DNA of 64,000 nt. Source: Strix aluco. Taxonomy: Eukaryota > Chordata > Aves > Strigiformes > Strigidae. The notes beneath the pieces were generated by a model. That model searched no databases. It saw nothing but the letters and a program-made list of their open reading frames with translations, and had not been told where the DNA came from. The stretch lies in assembly GCF_031877795.1 (NCBI RefSeq), contig NC_133948.1, forward strand, positions 12,198,948-12,262,947, given 5' to 3'. This document shows positions 39,201 through 48,950 of the stretch, piece by piece. A program made the position numbers and the translations under genes. Every line of letters starts with the position of its first letter. Position 1 is the first letter of the stretch.

Positions 39201-40894
39201 GAGCAGCTCTGGAGTTCAGTTAATGAGGCAGTTTCCCACTAGGTGGTAGTGAAGAGAATAGAGACGCACGTACTGGTCAGTGCACGGTTTCCTTATTTTT
39301 ATCGAGGGGAATCCCACAAGGATCTTACAAACAGAATAGCCTACCTATACTGTCAAAACTGGATCTCTTGATATTTTTTTTTTTTGGCCTTCCCTTTCTG
39401 CTCATTTCCAGGCTATTTGTTCCTACTAAAACCAAGCAGGTTGACAACTGTACCTGTCATGTCCTTTCCTGAAAGGTGACGTGTCTACATGAAGCTACTC
39501 TGGTTCTGTTTCCACCTCCATTATAGCAGAATCAAGACATGGTTAGCTAAATGTCATCTAATGACATTTAAGCAACTTGGAGGTGAGGACTCTTTGTAGC
39601 CAGTACTTTAATCTGATTTTTCTCCACCACACTTACCTCTGGGAGCTACCCTTCCAAACATAAAAAGAAAAAAAAAAAACCTTACTTTTGTTGGCTGCTA
39701 GTTTTGAAATACCTAGACAGGTCCAAGTAATGCATCAGTCTACATCAAAGGTTCCAGCCAGAACAGGTATTTTGGAACGACTTTGTAATGTCAGAGTAAA
39801 CTGTCACTGAAATACAGAGTAAAGCTCTCTTGTAGGTCCAAATAAAGACTGTAGAAAAGATATGCTGAGAAAATTATCTGGGGAATGCAAGCAGTGCTCC
39901 AATTTGCAGTAAGAGCAGATGCTGGGTCTGCAAGGAGGAATAAATTTCTCCTGTGAATTCATCCCACCGCTATCCTGTAATGATAGAGCAAGCCTGTGAA
40001 ATCATTTAGTAGTCTAGTCACAAAGCCTGAGATGCTGAAAAAAATTATACTTTAATTGCTCATCAACTATAAATCATTTGTGCCAAATTAATGCACTGGA
40101 AATTTTGCAAGACTGAGAAATTGGAAGCTATTTCAATAAGGACACAAAGCAGGGATATTGTCTCATAGATACCAATATCAGTTTTACCTCCTATGCTCAG
40201 GGAAAAAAAAAAAAGAGGCTCTTTAGTGCCAAGAGAAGGCTGAAGCACTGATTTATCTTTCCCTGCATTGATTCAAAAGGATGGAGAGGTTCTCTTTTCC
40301 TCTTGCATTTACTCTATCATAATCACTGAAAAGGAGAGCATAAACAGGCATCCCAGAGACACTGGGGTTACACCACAGCAGAGTGAGGATTCAAAATTAT
40401 TTGTCTGTTTTCTTATTGTTACTGTAGATTTTTCTGCTGTGCTGAGGAAGAATAAAGACAGGGAACTTCTCCACTGTGCAAGTCCTACCCAGAGCCTGAG
40501 CACTTTTTTAACATGGGATGTGTGTATGTGAGAACACCAGAATTTCCACCAAAACTGACTAGGCTGTGTACCCCACACCTGAAGATTTTGAGCATGATTC
40601 ACTCCTCTCTCCTTGCATATATCCACCAAAGCTTTCTATACCTCCTGAGACAGGCACAAGTACTGTGCATGGGGTGTAAGTTGGGAGGGCAAAGAGCTCT
40701 GTGGTCAAACAGGGGAGAAAGTTTTTCAAGGTAGCCCAGCCTGAGCTGGATGAGAGGAAATTACTCACAGTCTCACCCTTCCAGTATACCCAGCTGCCAT
40801 GACTCACCCCAGCAGGGATCCCAGTAAGCTAGTCACTCACCATACTTTGAGTGTTTCCACCTCACAGCTGATAAATCTGATTCTCAAGGAGATT

Positions 40895-40970
40895 TTAATA
40901 AGTGGGTAGAGTGCTGATTATGTCAGGAGCTCTAAGGTCATTCCTGTCCACAAGGCCAAAGGGCTGTGAA
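40895..40970 (+). repeat. tRNA-head SINE-like remnant
   Basis: AGTGGGTAGAGTGCTGATTA, then GTCAGGAGCTCTAAGGTCATTCCTG, follows the layout of tRNA-derived SINE heads (A-box-like TAGAGTGCTG, then GGAG..., then a degraded B box). Assignment is tentative. Confidence 0.35.
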
Positions 40971-41221
40971 AAGCAGAAAGGATTTGGATGCTGAGGTGTG
41001 ACAACAACCCTAATCACTTGTTTTCAATGCATAAAGATACAGGCATACAGCAGGGAGAGGCCTTCAAAGTCCAGTGCCATCTTACTGAAAGCACTGTTTA
41101 ACTGAAGCACAAGAATCCCAGGCATTCCCTCCACCGAGACCAAGTCAGTCTGCGCTGCAAATGGAGCATCTTCCTTCTGCAGTGCCCCAAAACATCAGGG
41201 GGTTGGAACATGTTGCAGTTT

Positions 41222-41335
41222 CCTCTTTATTGATGGAGGAACGGAGCTAGCAGAGATGAATTGAGCCACCCAAGATTACACCGACAACTAGGAACAGAAC
41301 TGAGAAGAAACGAGCCATTCCTTAATTTTGATCCT
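41222..41335 (-). repeat. MIR-like SINE remnant
   Basis: ATTGATGGAGGAACGGAGCT, then GAGCCACCCAAGATTACACCG and CAACTAGGAACAGAACTGAG, follows the reverse complement of MIR (…ATGAGGAAACTGAGG…CCAAGGTCACACAGCTAG…CAGAGCTG…). Degraded. Confidence 0.5.
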
Positions 41336-42836
41336 GAGTCACAACTGCATACCAGCCTAAATTTTTTTCCATTTAAGAGAATAAACAAGATGGACAAAAT
41401 GGAAATATTCAATCCTAATAGAAATAAACTAGAGTGGGCTCCAAATGCTGTTTTAGAGGCATCTGTCATCTCTGTAGCTGCAATGAGAATGTTCCAATGT
41501 CCCATTAATTTTTGAAGATTTTAGCAAAACTGTATTAAGGCATAGAATTTCTCTATGCTTTTTTTTTTTTTTTAAACAAATACCTATTTTTACCAGACCC
41601 GGGCATTGTTCTTCTATTTATATTTAATGCAGTTACATCACCTCCAACTGTAAGTTAAAACTGGCTCTTCTCCCTCCCACACAAAAAGGAACAATGAATG
41701 AGGCTGCACAGCTGGACTGGAACAATTGCTCTAAACTCTGCAGAGCCCCACTTGCACAAATCGCTGCAAGTGAAATAACAGGAGATAAGGATTACTCAAG
41801 TGAGCAAACCTAAGATAAGACACTAGTTCTGCATTTGGCAGAAACATAATCAAGGATTGACGATTTGGCAGCAGCACTAGAGAAACCAGGGTTGAGGGAG
41901 ACAAGACCGGCATCAACGGCTGCCAAGTTCCTCTGCCTGGGACTCGCAGTTTTAATATAGGGCTGGTGATAACATGAAGTGTCTGATTCTTAGTTGGTCA
42001 AAGTATCTTGAATGTTATTTTCCTTCCTTAAAATTAATTTTGAGCATTTGTTTTACTTTGTTTAAAAGATAACAAATTCAAAGATAGAGCAAACTCCAGA
42101 AACACACTGTGATTTAAACACAATTTGTGAATTATCTTGAACTTTGCATTTACCACCCAACTCCCACCCACCACACCAGCAGTTCAGAGTCGTTCCTGGG
42201 GAGTCACGTCCTGCTGCGAGCTGGCAGGGCGACACGGCTGCGCCACAGCAGCGGCCAGAGCAGCCGGTGTCCCGGCTTGGCAGGGGTGCCCCGGGGCGCA
42301 GCCCACCCCCAACCCGGTCACTGAGGACGGAGCCGAGCGAGCCCCGCTCGCCCTCCTCGGCCCCCAGCAGCCCAGGGGAGCCTGTGCTCGCACCGCTCGG
42401 CCCCCGCTCGGCTTCCCCAGGCGGGGTCCTGCCCGCGGCAGCAGCCCCTCCGCACGGGCACGTTATTTTAAACAAAAGCGCCTCCGCTGACCCCCGGCCC
42501 CGCAGCGGGCCAAGCCGCGGCCGTGCCCGCCCGGCGCGGTGGGTTGCGGGGCGCTGCCCCTCCGGCTGCGGGAAATGCGGGGTCGGGAGTCCCGCTCCCC
42601 CGCCGGAAGCTCGGCGAAGCCCCCAGCCTCAAAACCCACCCGCAGCTCGGCTTTTCTGGTGGAGGAAGCTCCGGCTCTCCCGCCCGCTCCCTCCTCCGGA
42701 CGCCAGGCACACCCCCGCCCCATACACACACCGCGGGGAGCGGCGGGGCTCCCGCAGTCCGCCCGCGGGGCTGAGCCTGAGCAGCGGCGCGAGGCGCGGC
42801 CGGGCCCGACAACCAGCAACCGGCCCCCCACTACTA

Positions 42837-42859
42837 CCGCCGCCGCCGCCGCCGCCGCC
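42837..42859 (+). repeat. (CCG)n trinucleotide tract
   Basis: Seven to eight CCG units upstream of the probable SPPL3 transcription start; a shorter CCG run occurs near 43046-43059. Confidence 0.85.
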
Positions 42860-42908
42860 TCCTCCTTCTCCTCCCTCCCCCACGGCGCCTGCGCGCGGCC
42901 GGTGGCGG

Positions 42909-42914
42909 CACGTG
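42909..42914. promoter_or_regulatory. E-box CACGTG (first of a pair)
   Basis: GGCACGTGAGG, a palindromic bHLH-zip (USF/MYC/TFE type) core in the SPPL3 island. Confidence 0.55.
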
Positions 42915-42927
42915 AGGGTGTTGTGGG

Positions 42928-42933
42928 CACGTG
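42928..42933. promoter_or_regulatory. E-box CACGTG (second of a pair)
   Basis: GGGCACGTGACCCC, 19 nt from the first E-box. The GTGAC flank suits USF/TFE-family binding. Confidence 0.6.
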
Positions 42934-43068
42934 ACCCCGCGCGCCGCCCGGCCCCGCCCCCGCCGTGCGCGAGCGCGGGGACGCGGCGCGGCCTGGCCTG
43001 GCCGCCCCGGTGCCCGCCGCCTCCCCGCCCCCGCCCCGCCCCTCGCCGCCGCCGCCGCCTCGCCGGCC

Positions 43069-43116
43069 ATGAGGCCCAGCCGGCGCCCCAGCGCGGCCCT
43101 GCGTCGCGGTTGCTGA
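43069..43116 (+). other. Upstream ORF 1 in SPPL3 leader region (15 codons)
   Basis: ATG with G at -3 opens MRPSRRPSAALRRGC and stops at 43114-43116, before the SPPL3 start. It counts as a uORF only if transcription begins upstream of 43069. Confidence 0.35.
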
Positions 43117-43217
43117 GCCTCCGCCCTCCCCGCCACCACCATCGCCCTCTCCGCCATCCCCTCCCCGCCCGGGCGGGGACCCCCCCTTCGCTCCCCTCCC
43201 TCCTCACAGCCGCCGCC

Positions 43218-43253
43218 ATGTTGGGCCGGGAGCCGCAGCGGGGCCGCCACTGA
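43218..43253 (+). other. Upstream ORF 2 in SPPL3 5' UTR (11 codons)
   Basis: GCCGCCATGT, a good Kozak context apart from +4, opens MLGREPQRGRH and stops at TGA 43251-43253, 107 nt before the SPPL3 start. Confidence 0.5.
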
Positions 43254-43269
43254 GCCCCGGAGCCTGCGA

Positions 43270-43305
43270 GGCGGAGGAGGAGGCGGAGGAGGAGGCGGAG
43301 GAGGA
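43270..43305 (+). repeat. Three tandem 12-nt GGCGGAGGAGGA units in SPPL3 5' UTR
   Basis: Three exact copies of GGCGGAGGAGGA, 55 nt upstream of the start codon. The run is G-rich and might form a G-quadruplex in the leader. Confidence 0.85.
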
Positions 43306-43360
43306 GCCCGGGGCCTGGCCGCCCCGCACAGCCCAGCCGGCCGGCCGCCCAGCCGCAGCC

Positions 43361-43383
43361 ATGGCGGAGCAGACCTACTCCTG
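43361..43383 (+). CDS. SPPL3: SPPL3, signal peptide peptidase-like 3, first coding exon (gene continues beyond window)
   Basis: ATG GCG GAG CAG ACC TAC TCC TG| with donor GTGAGC encodes MAEQTYS plus a split Trp codon, the exact N-terminus of SPPL3. SPPL3 is a Golgi GxGD-type intramembrane aspartyl protease that sheds glycosyltransferases and so tunes glycosylation (family knowledge). Only 23 coding nt are present; the catalytic YD and GxGD motifs lie in exons outside the window. Identification rests on this short peptide, the CpG island and the neighbour HNF1A in the same divergent arrangement as in human. No second exon was found up to base 64000, fitting the very long first intron of the gene in other vertebrates. 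Confidence 0.9.
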
Positions 43384-46300
43384 GTGAGCCGCGGGGCTGA
43401 GGCCGGCCGCCGGCGCTGCGGGCCGCGGGGGTGGTGGGGAGCGGCCCCGGCGAGGGCCGGGCTGGGCCGACCGCAGGGGGTGTTCCGACCCGGCCTCCTT
43501 CCGGCCGGCCCGGGGACGAGCGGCTCCCCGCCGCGGGGATGGGGTCCCGAGCGGGGCGGGGGGCGCGGCTGTGGGGGGTGTGCGGGGAGCCGGCGCCGCG
43601 CCGTCCGCCGCGGGACTGCCGGTGGCGGGCTGCGGCGGAGGGGGGGCTGGGGCATAAAGGGAGCTGCCGGTGGAGGGGCTGGGGCCTGAGGTTTAAGCGC
43701 GGCTGAGTAGGAGGGATTAGGGGGAAGGGAGGAGGGACGTCGTGCGAGCGAGGGGATGGGGTGGCTGGGCTGTGAGGATTCCCCCCCGCTGACAGCCGGG
43801 GAGTGGGAGAGGATCGCTGTGAGCATTAGTGTGGCTGTCATCCTCTGTCCCGGAGGTCTCCTTAGGTGAGCTGGATCTCTGCATGGCTAGAGCTGGTGCA
43901 CAGCGATCCTCCGGGCCTGGAGCAGGGACAGTACCTGCTCTCGCGTCGGGGAGGCTGCAGGTAATCTCTCTGCCCAAAGGGAGATTTATGTCAGTGTAGG
44001 CTGGCTGGTAAGTCAGTGGCATGTGTGTGTGTTTTCACCTAGTGACAATAGGCTTGTTCTGGGTACAGGAAATAGAATGGGGAGGAAGAGACCAGTTCCT
44101 GTGGGAAGACATGAAGTATAGCAAATGAGAGGGCATTTTTTTCTGTGTCCTGACACTGTCTCGGGCCTAGCTGGCAGTGGATGAAAGAGACGGGGTTTGG
44201 TTTCATCATGTAGTTTTGTTTTTTTGTATTGTCACGGATCACAACCGGAATATCTCAAATAATTTACCTGTGCATCAGCTCTATTGCCCTGACCACTGCA
44301 GTAATTTAATTGTGATACTCTTACTGCATTTTAAATTCATTCCAGTGATATCATCCAGAGTTGGTTTTCTTGGAAAAAAGTTACCATATCCTTATTAAAA
44401 AGGGAGCTAAATCTCAGCTTTTGACCTTGGTGTGTGCTGAATGTGGAGAAGGGATTGAATATGCAAGGAATATTCCTATTCTGAATGGTTCTGTAAATCC
44501 TTCCCTTTACTTTTTCAAAACTTGGAACCCAGTGTGGATTTCTGTTCTGCCACATGTTGAGCCTTTGGCAGCCCCTTCTCCCATATTCTGTCACTTCTCT
44601 GTCAAGAACCATTATACATATTGGTCTTTTGCTTTTTAGATGTTCTTATTTTGTTTCATGAGCTCAGTTCAGGCAGTGGTCTGCTCTGCTTTAAAACAAC
44701 AGCAAAAAGACAACTTCTTTGACTTAAAGGATTAACTATGTTTTGTTACAGTAAACGAATGTCGGTACAGATTTAGGCAGTTTAATGTAGTTTAATTAGA
44801 TGTGTCTAGTGAACTATTGTCTTAGTGTGTTTTAATCGCAGAATGAAATTACAAGTTGTAAACTATTCCAGGATTTGTCAGCTTTCTTTAGAAAACTAAA
44901 TGAAACAAAACATCAATTCTACATTATTTTGATCTTTAACTCCCTTGCTTTTTTGAATGACTGTCTTTGCCATAGTAGTATTCTAAAGGGAAGGTTTTTA
45001 ACAGTGGCTGGGAGGAGGATTAACTCTTCTTTTGGTTGCGTATTTTAGGGGAATGAAGTTGGGATTTAAGTTGTTCTTCACTGTGTGCTAGGTGGATCAC
45101 AAGAATGGTGGTTCTTTCTTACAGTATCGAGGTTGTAACAGAACAAGGATATGAGGCTTACATCTCAAAACACTGTACTTTTGTGTCTGTATTCACTCAT
45201 GTGTCCTCGTTTTTTTGAGGTTTCTGTCACTTTGCATTTTGACCCGTGATCAGCATTGTTTGGGAGCTATGGAAAGAGCAAAAATCCAGTTTCAGACTAA
45301 GGAGTCCTGTTCTAGAACTTGTGCACTCTACTCTGTAGATGCATGTTTAATTACTTACACTTCTAGCAACAATCTTCTGTTTGTTTATTTTTAATTATGG
45401 TAATGCAGCTCAGCATAAAATTGGCTAGTGCTTTAGTGCTTTTAGGAAAAATGCACGTGTTTTCAACTGAGGAAACTGGTACTTCTGTACAGAAGAGTTG
45501 CACGGAATTGTGCCCAGCAATTAGTGCAGTTGGACAGTTTTGAAGTTGGCAGATCTCATCCTGTCCATTTGCCGGACTCGGTCCTTTTTCTGTGTTGCAA
45601 AGGCTGCTTTCTCAGAATGAGTGCTTTCTGTGTTTTTCCGGTGTAGTGTGTAACTGCTGTGCAGATACTTTATTTCACATCTGAAAATACATAATTTGTC
45701 AATAAGAAAAATCCTTTCACATACCTATCTTTGTATAGATGTAAGTTGGTTCCTGGCTGCGGTAGTGCTTCCCATTTGTCCAGGACTTAAGTCTTGATTA
45801 CGCCTCTTTTTGTGCATAACTATCAACATGCATCACAGAATCACTGTAGCTTCGTAAGATATGATAAAGGTTTATTTTGGGTTTGATTTTAAAAAAAAGA
45901 TGTGTTAGAAATACCTTGAAAAAATGTACTTGCATGCTGTGATTACTGGACATTAACACTGTCAAGTACTTACGCAAAATAGGGCTTTTTTGAGTGATTG
46001 ACGTCTCTATTAATCATGTTGTTTTGAAGGGATGAGAACTAATTCTCATTTTGCTATATTTATTGTTTTGTAAAATACTATATTTTTCTTTAAATTACCA
46101 AATGAAATTGATTGCAATTACTTTCTTTTATTAAGATATTATAAGCAGGAGGTACTTACGCTTTTTCCTCATCCCTTTCATAATTTTAAATACATAACTT
46201 ATCTTTTGTCACTACTCTTGTGAGTTATTTCTTGCAACAACTTCTTCTCCTTTTTTTTTTCTTCAGTGATGTCCACACCTATAACCATCTGTAGTTTTAT

Positions 46301-48664
46301 TTAACTCTTTTTTTTTTAATGTCTTCAGTAGTCTTGCTGACCCAGTATTTCACATATAGGTGTGTTATCCCTGAAAGGAAGATCTACTGAGAATTTTGCT
46401 GGTGAAACTGAATACTGTCATCCTGGAAAAACTAATTTTAATGTGAAATGTGGGTTAAGTGCCAGATGGAAATGCTCTTTCAAAGGATATGCACTTTTTT
46501 TAAGAGAAAGGGTATTTGAATAAAATACTTGTCAGTAGTGAGTAGAGAAACTTTCTTTGTCAAGTACCTCCAATAATAGAAGGAAGTTATGAGAGCTATG
46601 TATGATACTGCCATTACTCAAATCTGCAAGCCACAGAGAAATGCAACTGCTGCATCGCAGGGTTGCACGTGATTTTCTAGATTAAATGAGAGCTGAAATT
46701 TATCTCCTGCAAGTGGAATGGATTGGGAGAGGACAGAGGTTGTAGAATACCTTTGCTTCCTGTCTGTATTCCAGCGAGGAAATGGGACTGAGTAGTGACA
46801 AAAGTTCCTGCTACGCAACAGAGGAGGGAACAAATATGTGAAGAGACGTTTGCCCATCATCAGTGTACGCATGGTTAGTAAATGCCAAGGATTTTATCTA
46901 CAGGCATCAAGCTATTGGAAGTATTACAACAGATGAGTATGGAAGCAGCAGGACCTAGATCATTACTTTGTGAAATACTTGGTCTTTCCTTAATTTCTAG
47001 CACCATGTGGTAGGATTTTTTGCACTGGATCCTATTTAGAAGCCACAGCAGCATGCATCTCTTGTTTTATCTTCAGTTAGTAGGTGTTTAGTGTTTTTCA
47101 AGGCCTGATGTAACACCCCCTCCCTTTTTACTGTTGCCCAGTCTGGCAATAGTGATTGCTTTGTTCTTTTTTTTTGCCCTTTGAATGCACAAAAGATTTT
47201 CACAGCTTCCTTCATATGTGAAGAGAGAAGGAGAAGGAGATTTCTACACCAAAACCAAATAAATTTTTCCTTTCCCAGAGTGTTGTATAAGAGTAATATG
47301 GATTGCAGTGTGTGCGTGTCCTGTCAGGGTGATGATTAGGAGGCAGACTGGGAGGGTAAGCTAAGAACAAAAAAAGAAGCGGCTGTATTGAGTCACTAAT
47401 CTTAAAAACAACTGAACTCCCTCTTAAATGTTTTAATCAGTGGAATGATTCTTGTATTAGCCATCAAATGTTTGATGAGTGAAATGGTGATATATTTAGA
47501 AACTTCTTTACGTAATGCAAAGGGTGTGGAAATTAAGTCTAACGATGTGTCAGAGTAATCAATAAAGCTACTGAATTTTGGAATAAGTGTAAATGTATGA
47601 TGCCATCTTTGCTTCTGGGAGAATTCAAACTGGTTGGTGTTAAAAGTCTTTCTAGATTCAGAGGTCTGAGAATTCGCTTTAATTACATTTAAGCATTTAA
47701 CATGCTACTGCCGTGAATTAAAATACAGTGTCTTCCAGAAGACTGAGATAGTGCTTTTAAGTCTTAGTTGGCTGGGTTAGATGTGTATGTGGGAGGGCAG
47801 GGAGTAAGAGGAGCTACAGCTTGTTGACAGAACTTGTCAAGTACTAGTAAAATCATTTTTTGCATTCAAGATTTTTTACTTGCTTTGCTCAGTTTAGGTT
47901 GGGAGACCTTAACTGACTAATTCAGGTGTGTTGAGGATGGGAGGCAGTTTACAACAAACAAACCAAATAATTCACCTGAATTTTTAAAGTATTGCACTTT
48001 CTAGGTGACAGGTTGCAAAGCATATATATGAAATTCTGTTGTGCATACTGTCTAAAATCTGTCGTGAAAGCTTGGCATACAAACCTGGAGTTTGGCCTTT
48101 AATCTTACATTTGTCAGGAACTGAAATTACTGACCACACTCCATTTTAACGGTTGTTAGAAGCCTCCTGAGGACAAGAATGTCGTTGTATGAATGTGTGT
48201 GAGTGTCTGGCATCAGAAAAGTGACTTAAACCTCAGTAAATTTGATAATATCAGGTTTAGAGTTAATATGTTTGTCTTTCAGTACCAGTCTCACTTCACT
48301 TGTTTGTTATTCTCCCTCTAGCTTTTGCTATCTCAGACTGTATGTCATGTAGGCAGGGACTCTGTCTACAACGCTGGACTGAAAGACAAATAAGGCAAAG
48401 AGCATGGTATTAGTTGAAGTTTACAGTTACTTGAATGTACATATATATAATGTCTCTGATTAGCAAAGGGAAAAAAATGTTCCTGCTTCAATGTAAAGGC
48501 TGTATTTACTAATATATTAATTCTTTAAGAAAAATTTATAGTGAAGAACATAAATCAATGTTTTCTTGGTGCTGGTGTGCAGCACCTATTTCAATTAAGA
48601 TTTCTGTCAGTTCTGCCTTTAGCCTTTTCAGGATATTGTGGCAGCAGAAGTTAATGGTTCCTTG

Positions 48665-48725
48665 CTTTTACCCAGTGATTAGAGAACTTGGCCAGGATAT
48701 AGGAGATCAGTTCCATCCCGCAGGG
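48665..48725 (+). repeat. tRNA-head SINE-like remnant
   Basis: AGTGATTAGAGAACTTGGCC, then GATATAGGAGATCAGTTCCATCCC, keeps the A-box/B-box spacing of a tRNA-derived SINE head. Degraded; family uncertain. Confidence 0.4.
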
Positions 48726-48879
48726 TTTCTGACCTTGCATCTCTCACCTTCCAGGGGAGTGCTCTCATCGCCAAACTATGTGTTATTCAGAGGTTGAGCT
48801 TTCTATGTCCATTTAAATCTCTTTCACTTAATATAGAATACTGTAAATATTTGCTGGGCCAGGAAGCAGGCATGCCCTT

Positions 48880-48950
48880 CTGCCTTAGTGATCAAAGTAC
48901 TAATTTGGGATTGGTGGGGACCTCTGTTCCACTTCCTGCCTTGATAAAAA
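48880..48950 (+). repeat. Second tRNA-head SINE-like remnant
   Basis: TAGTGATCAAAGTACTAATT, then GGGGACCTCTGTTCCACTTCC, has the same layout as the copy 215 nt upstream. Degraded; family uncertain. Confidence 0.4.

Larger units (their letters stand above)
34263..42120. other. Intergenic spacer between divergent HNF1A and SPPL3
   Basis: About 7.9 kb without a recognised protein-coding gene. In human this interval holds the lncRNA HNF1A-AS1, transcribed away from HNF1A. An equivalent plus-strand transcript could exist, and a good acceptor is at 35635, but no exon chain can be proved. The interval contains the 45-nt hairpin, a poly-C run, a (TA)n palindrome and SINE-like remnants. Confidence 0.6.
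42150..43820 (+). promoter_or_regulatory. SPPL3: CpG-island promoter of SPPL3
   Basis: Very CpG-rich block around the SPPL3 first exon, no TATA box. It includes a CCG run, two CACGTG E-boxes, GC boxes and a G/A-rich 5' UTR repeat. The transcription start is not resolved but should lie between about 42.9 and 43.2 kb. Confidence 0.85.

Noticed and set aside
42144-43253. 369-codon open frame across the SPPL3 CpG island, and a 335-codon frame on the other strand (42834-43841)
   Set aside because: Pro/Arg/Ala-rich translation caused by extreme GC content. The frames overlap each other on both strands and the known SPPL3 first exon, and have no domain.
45832-45875. 'catcacagaatcactg' resembling a CR1 tail in SPPL3 intron 1
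   Set aside because: Only about 16 bases match; no adjoining CR1 body.
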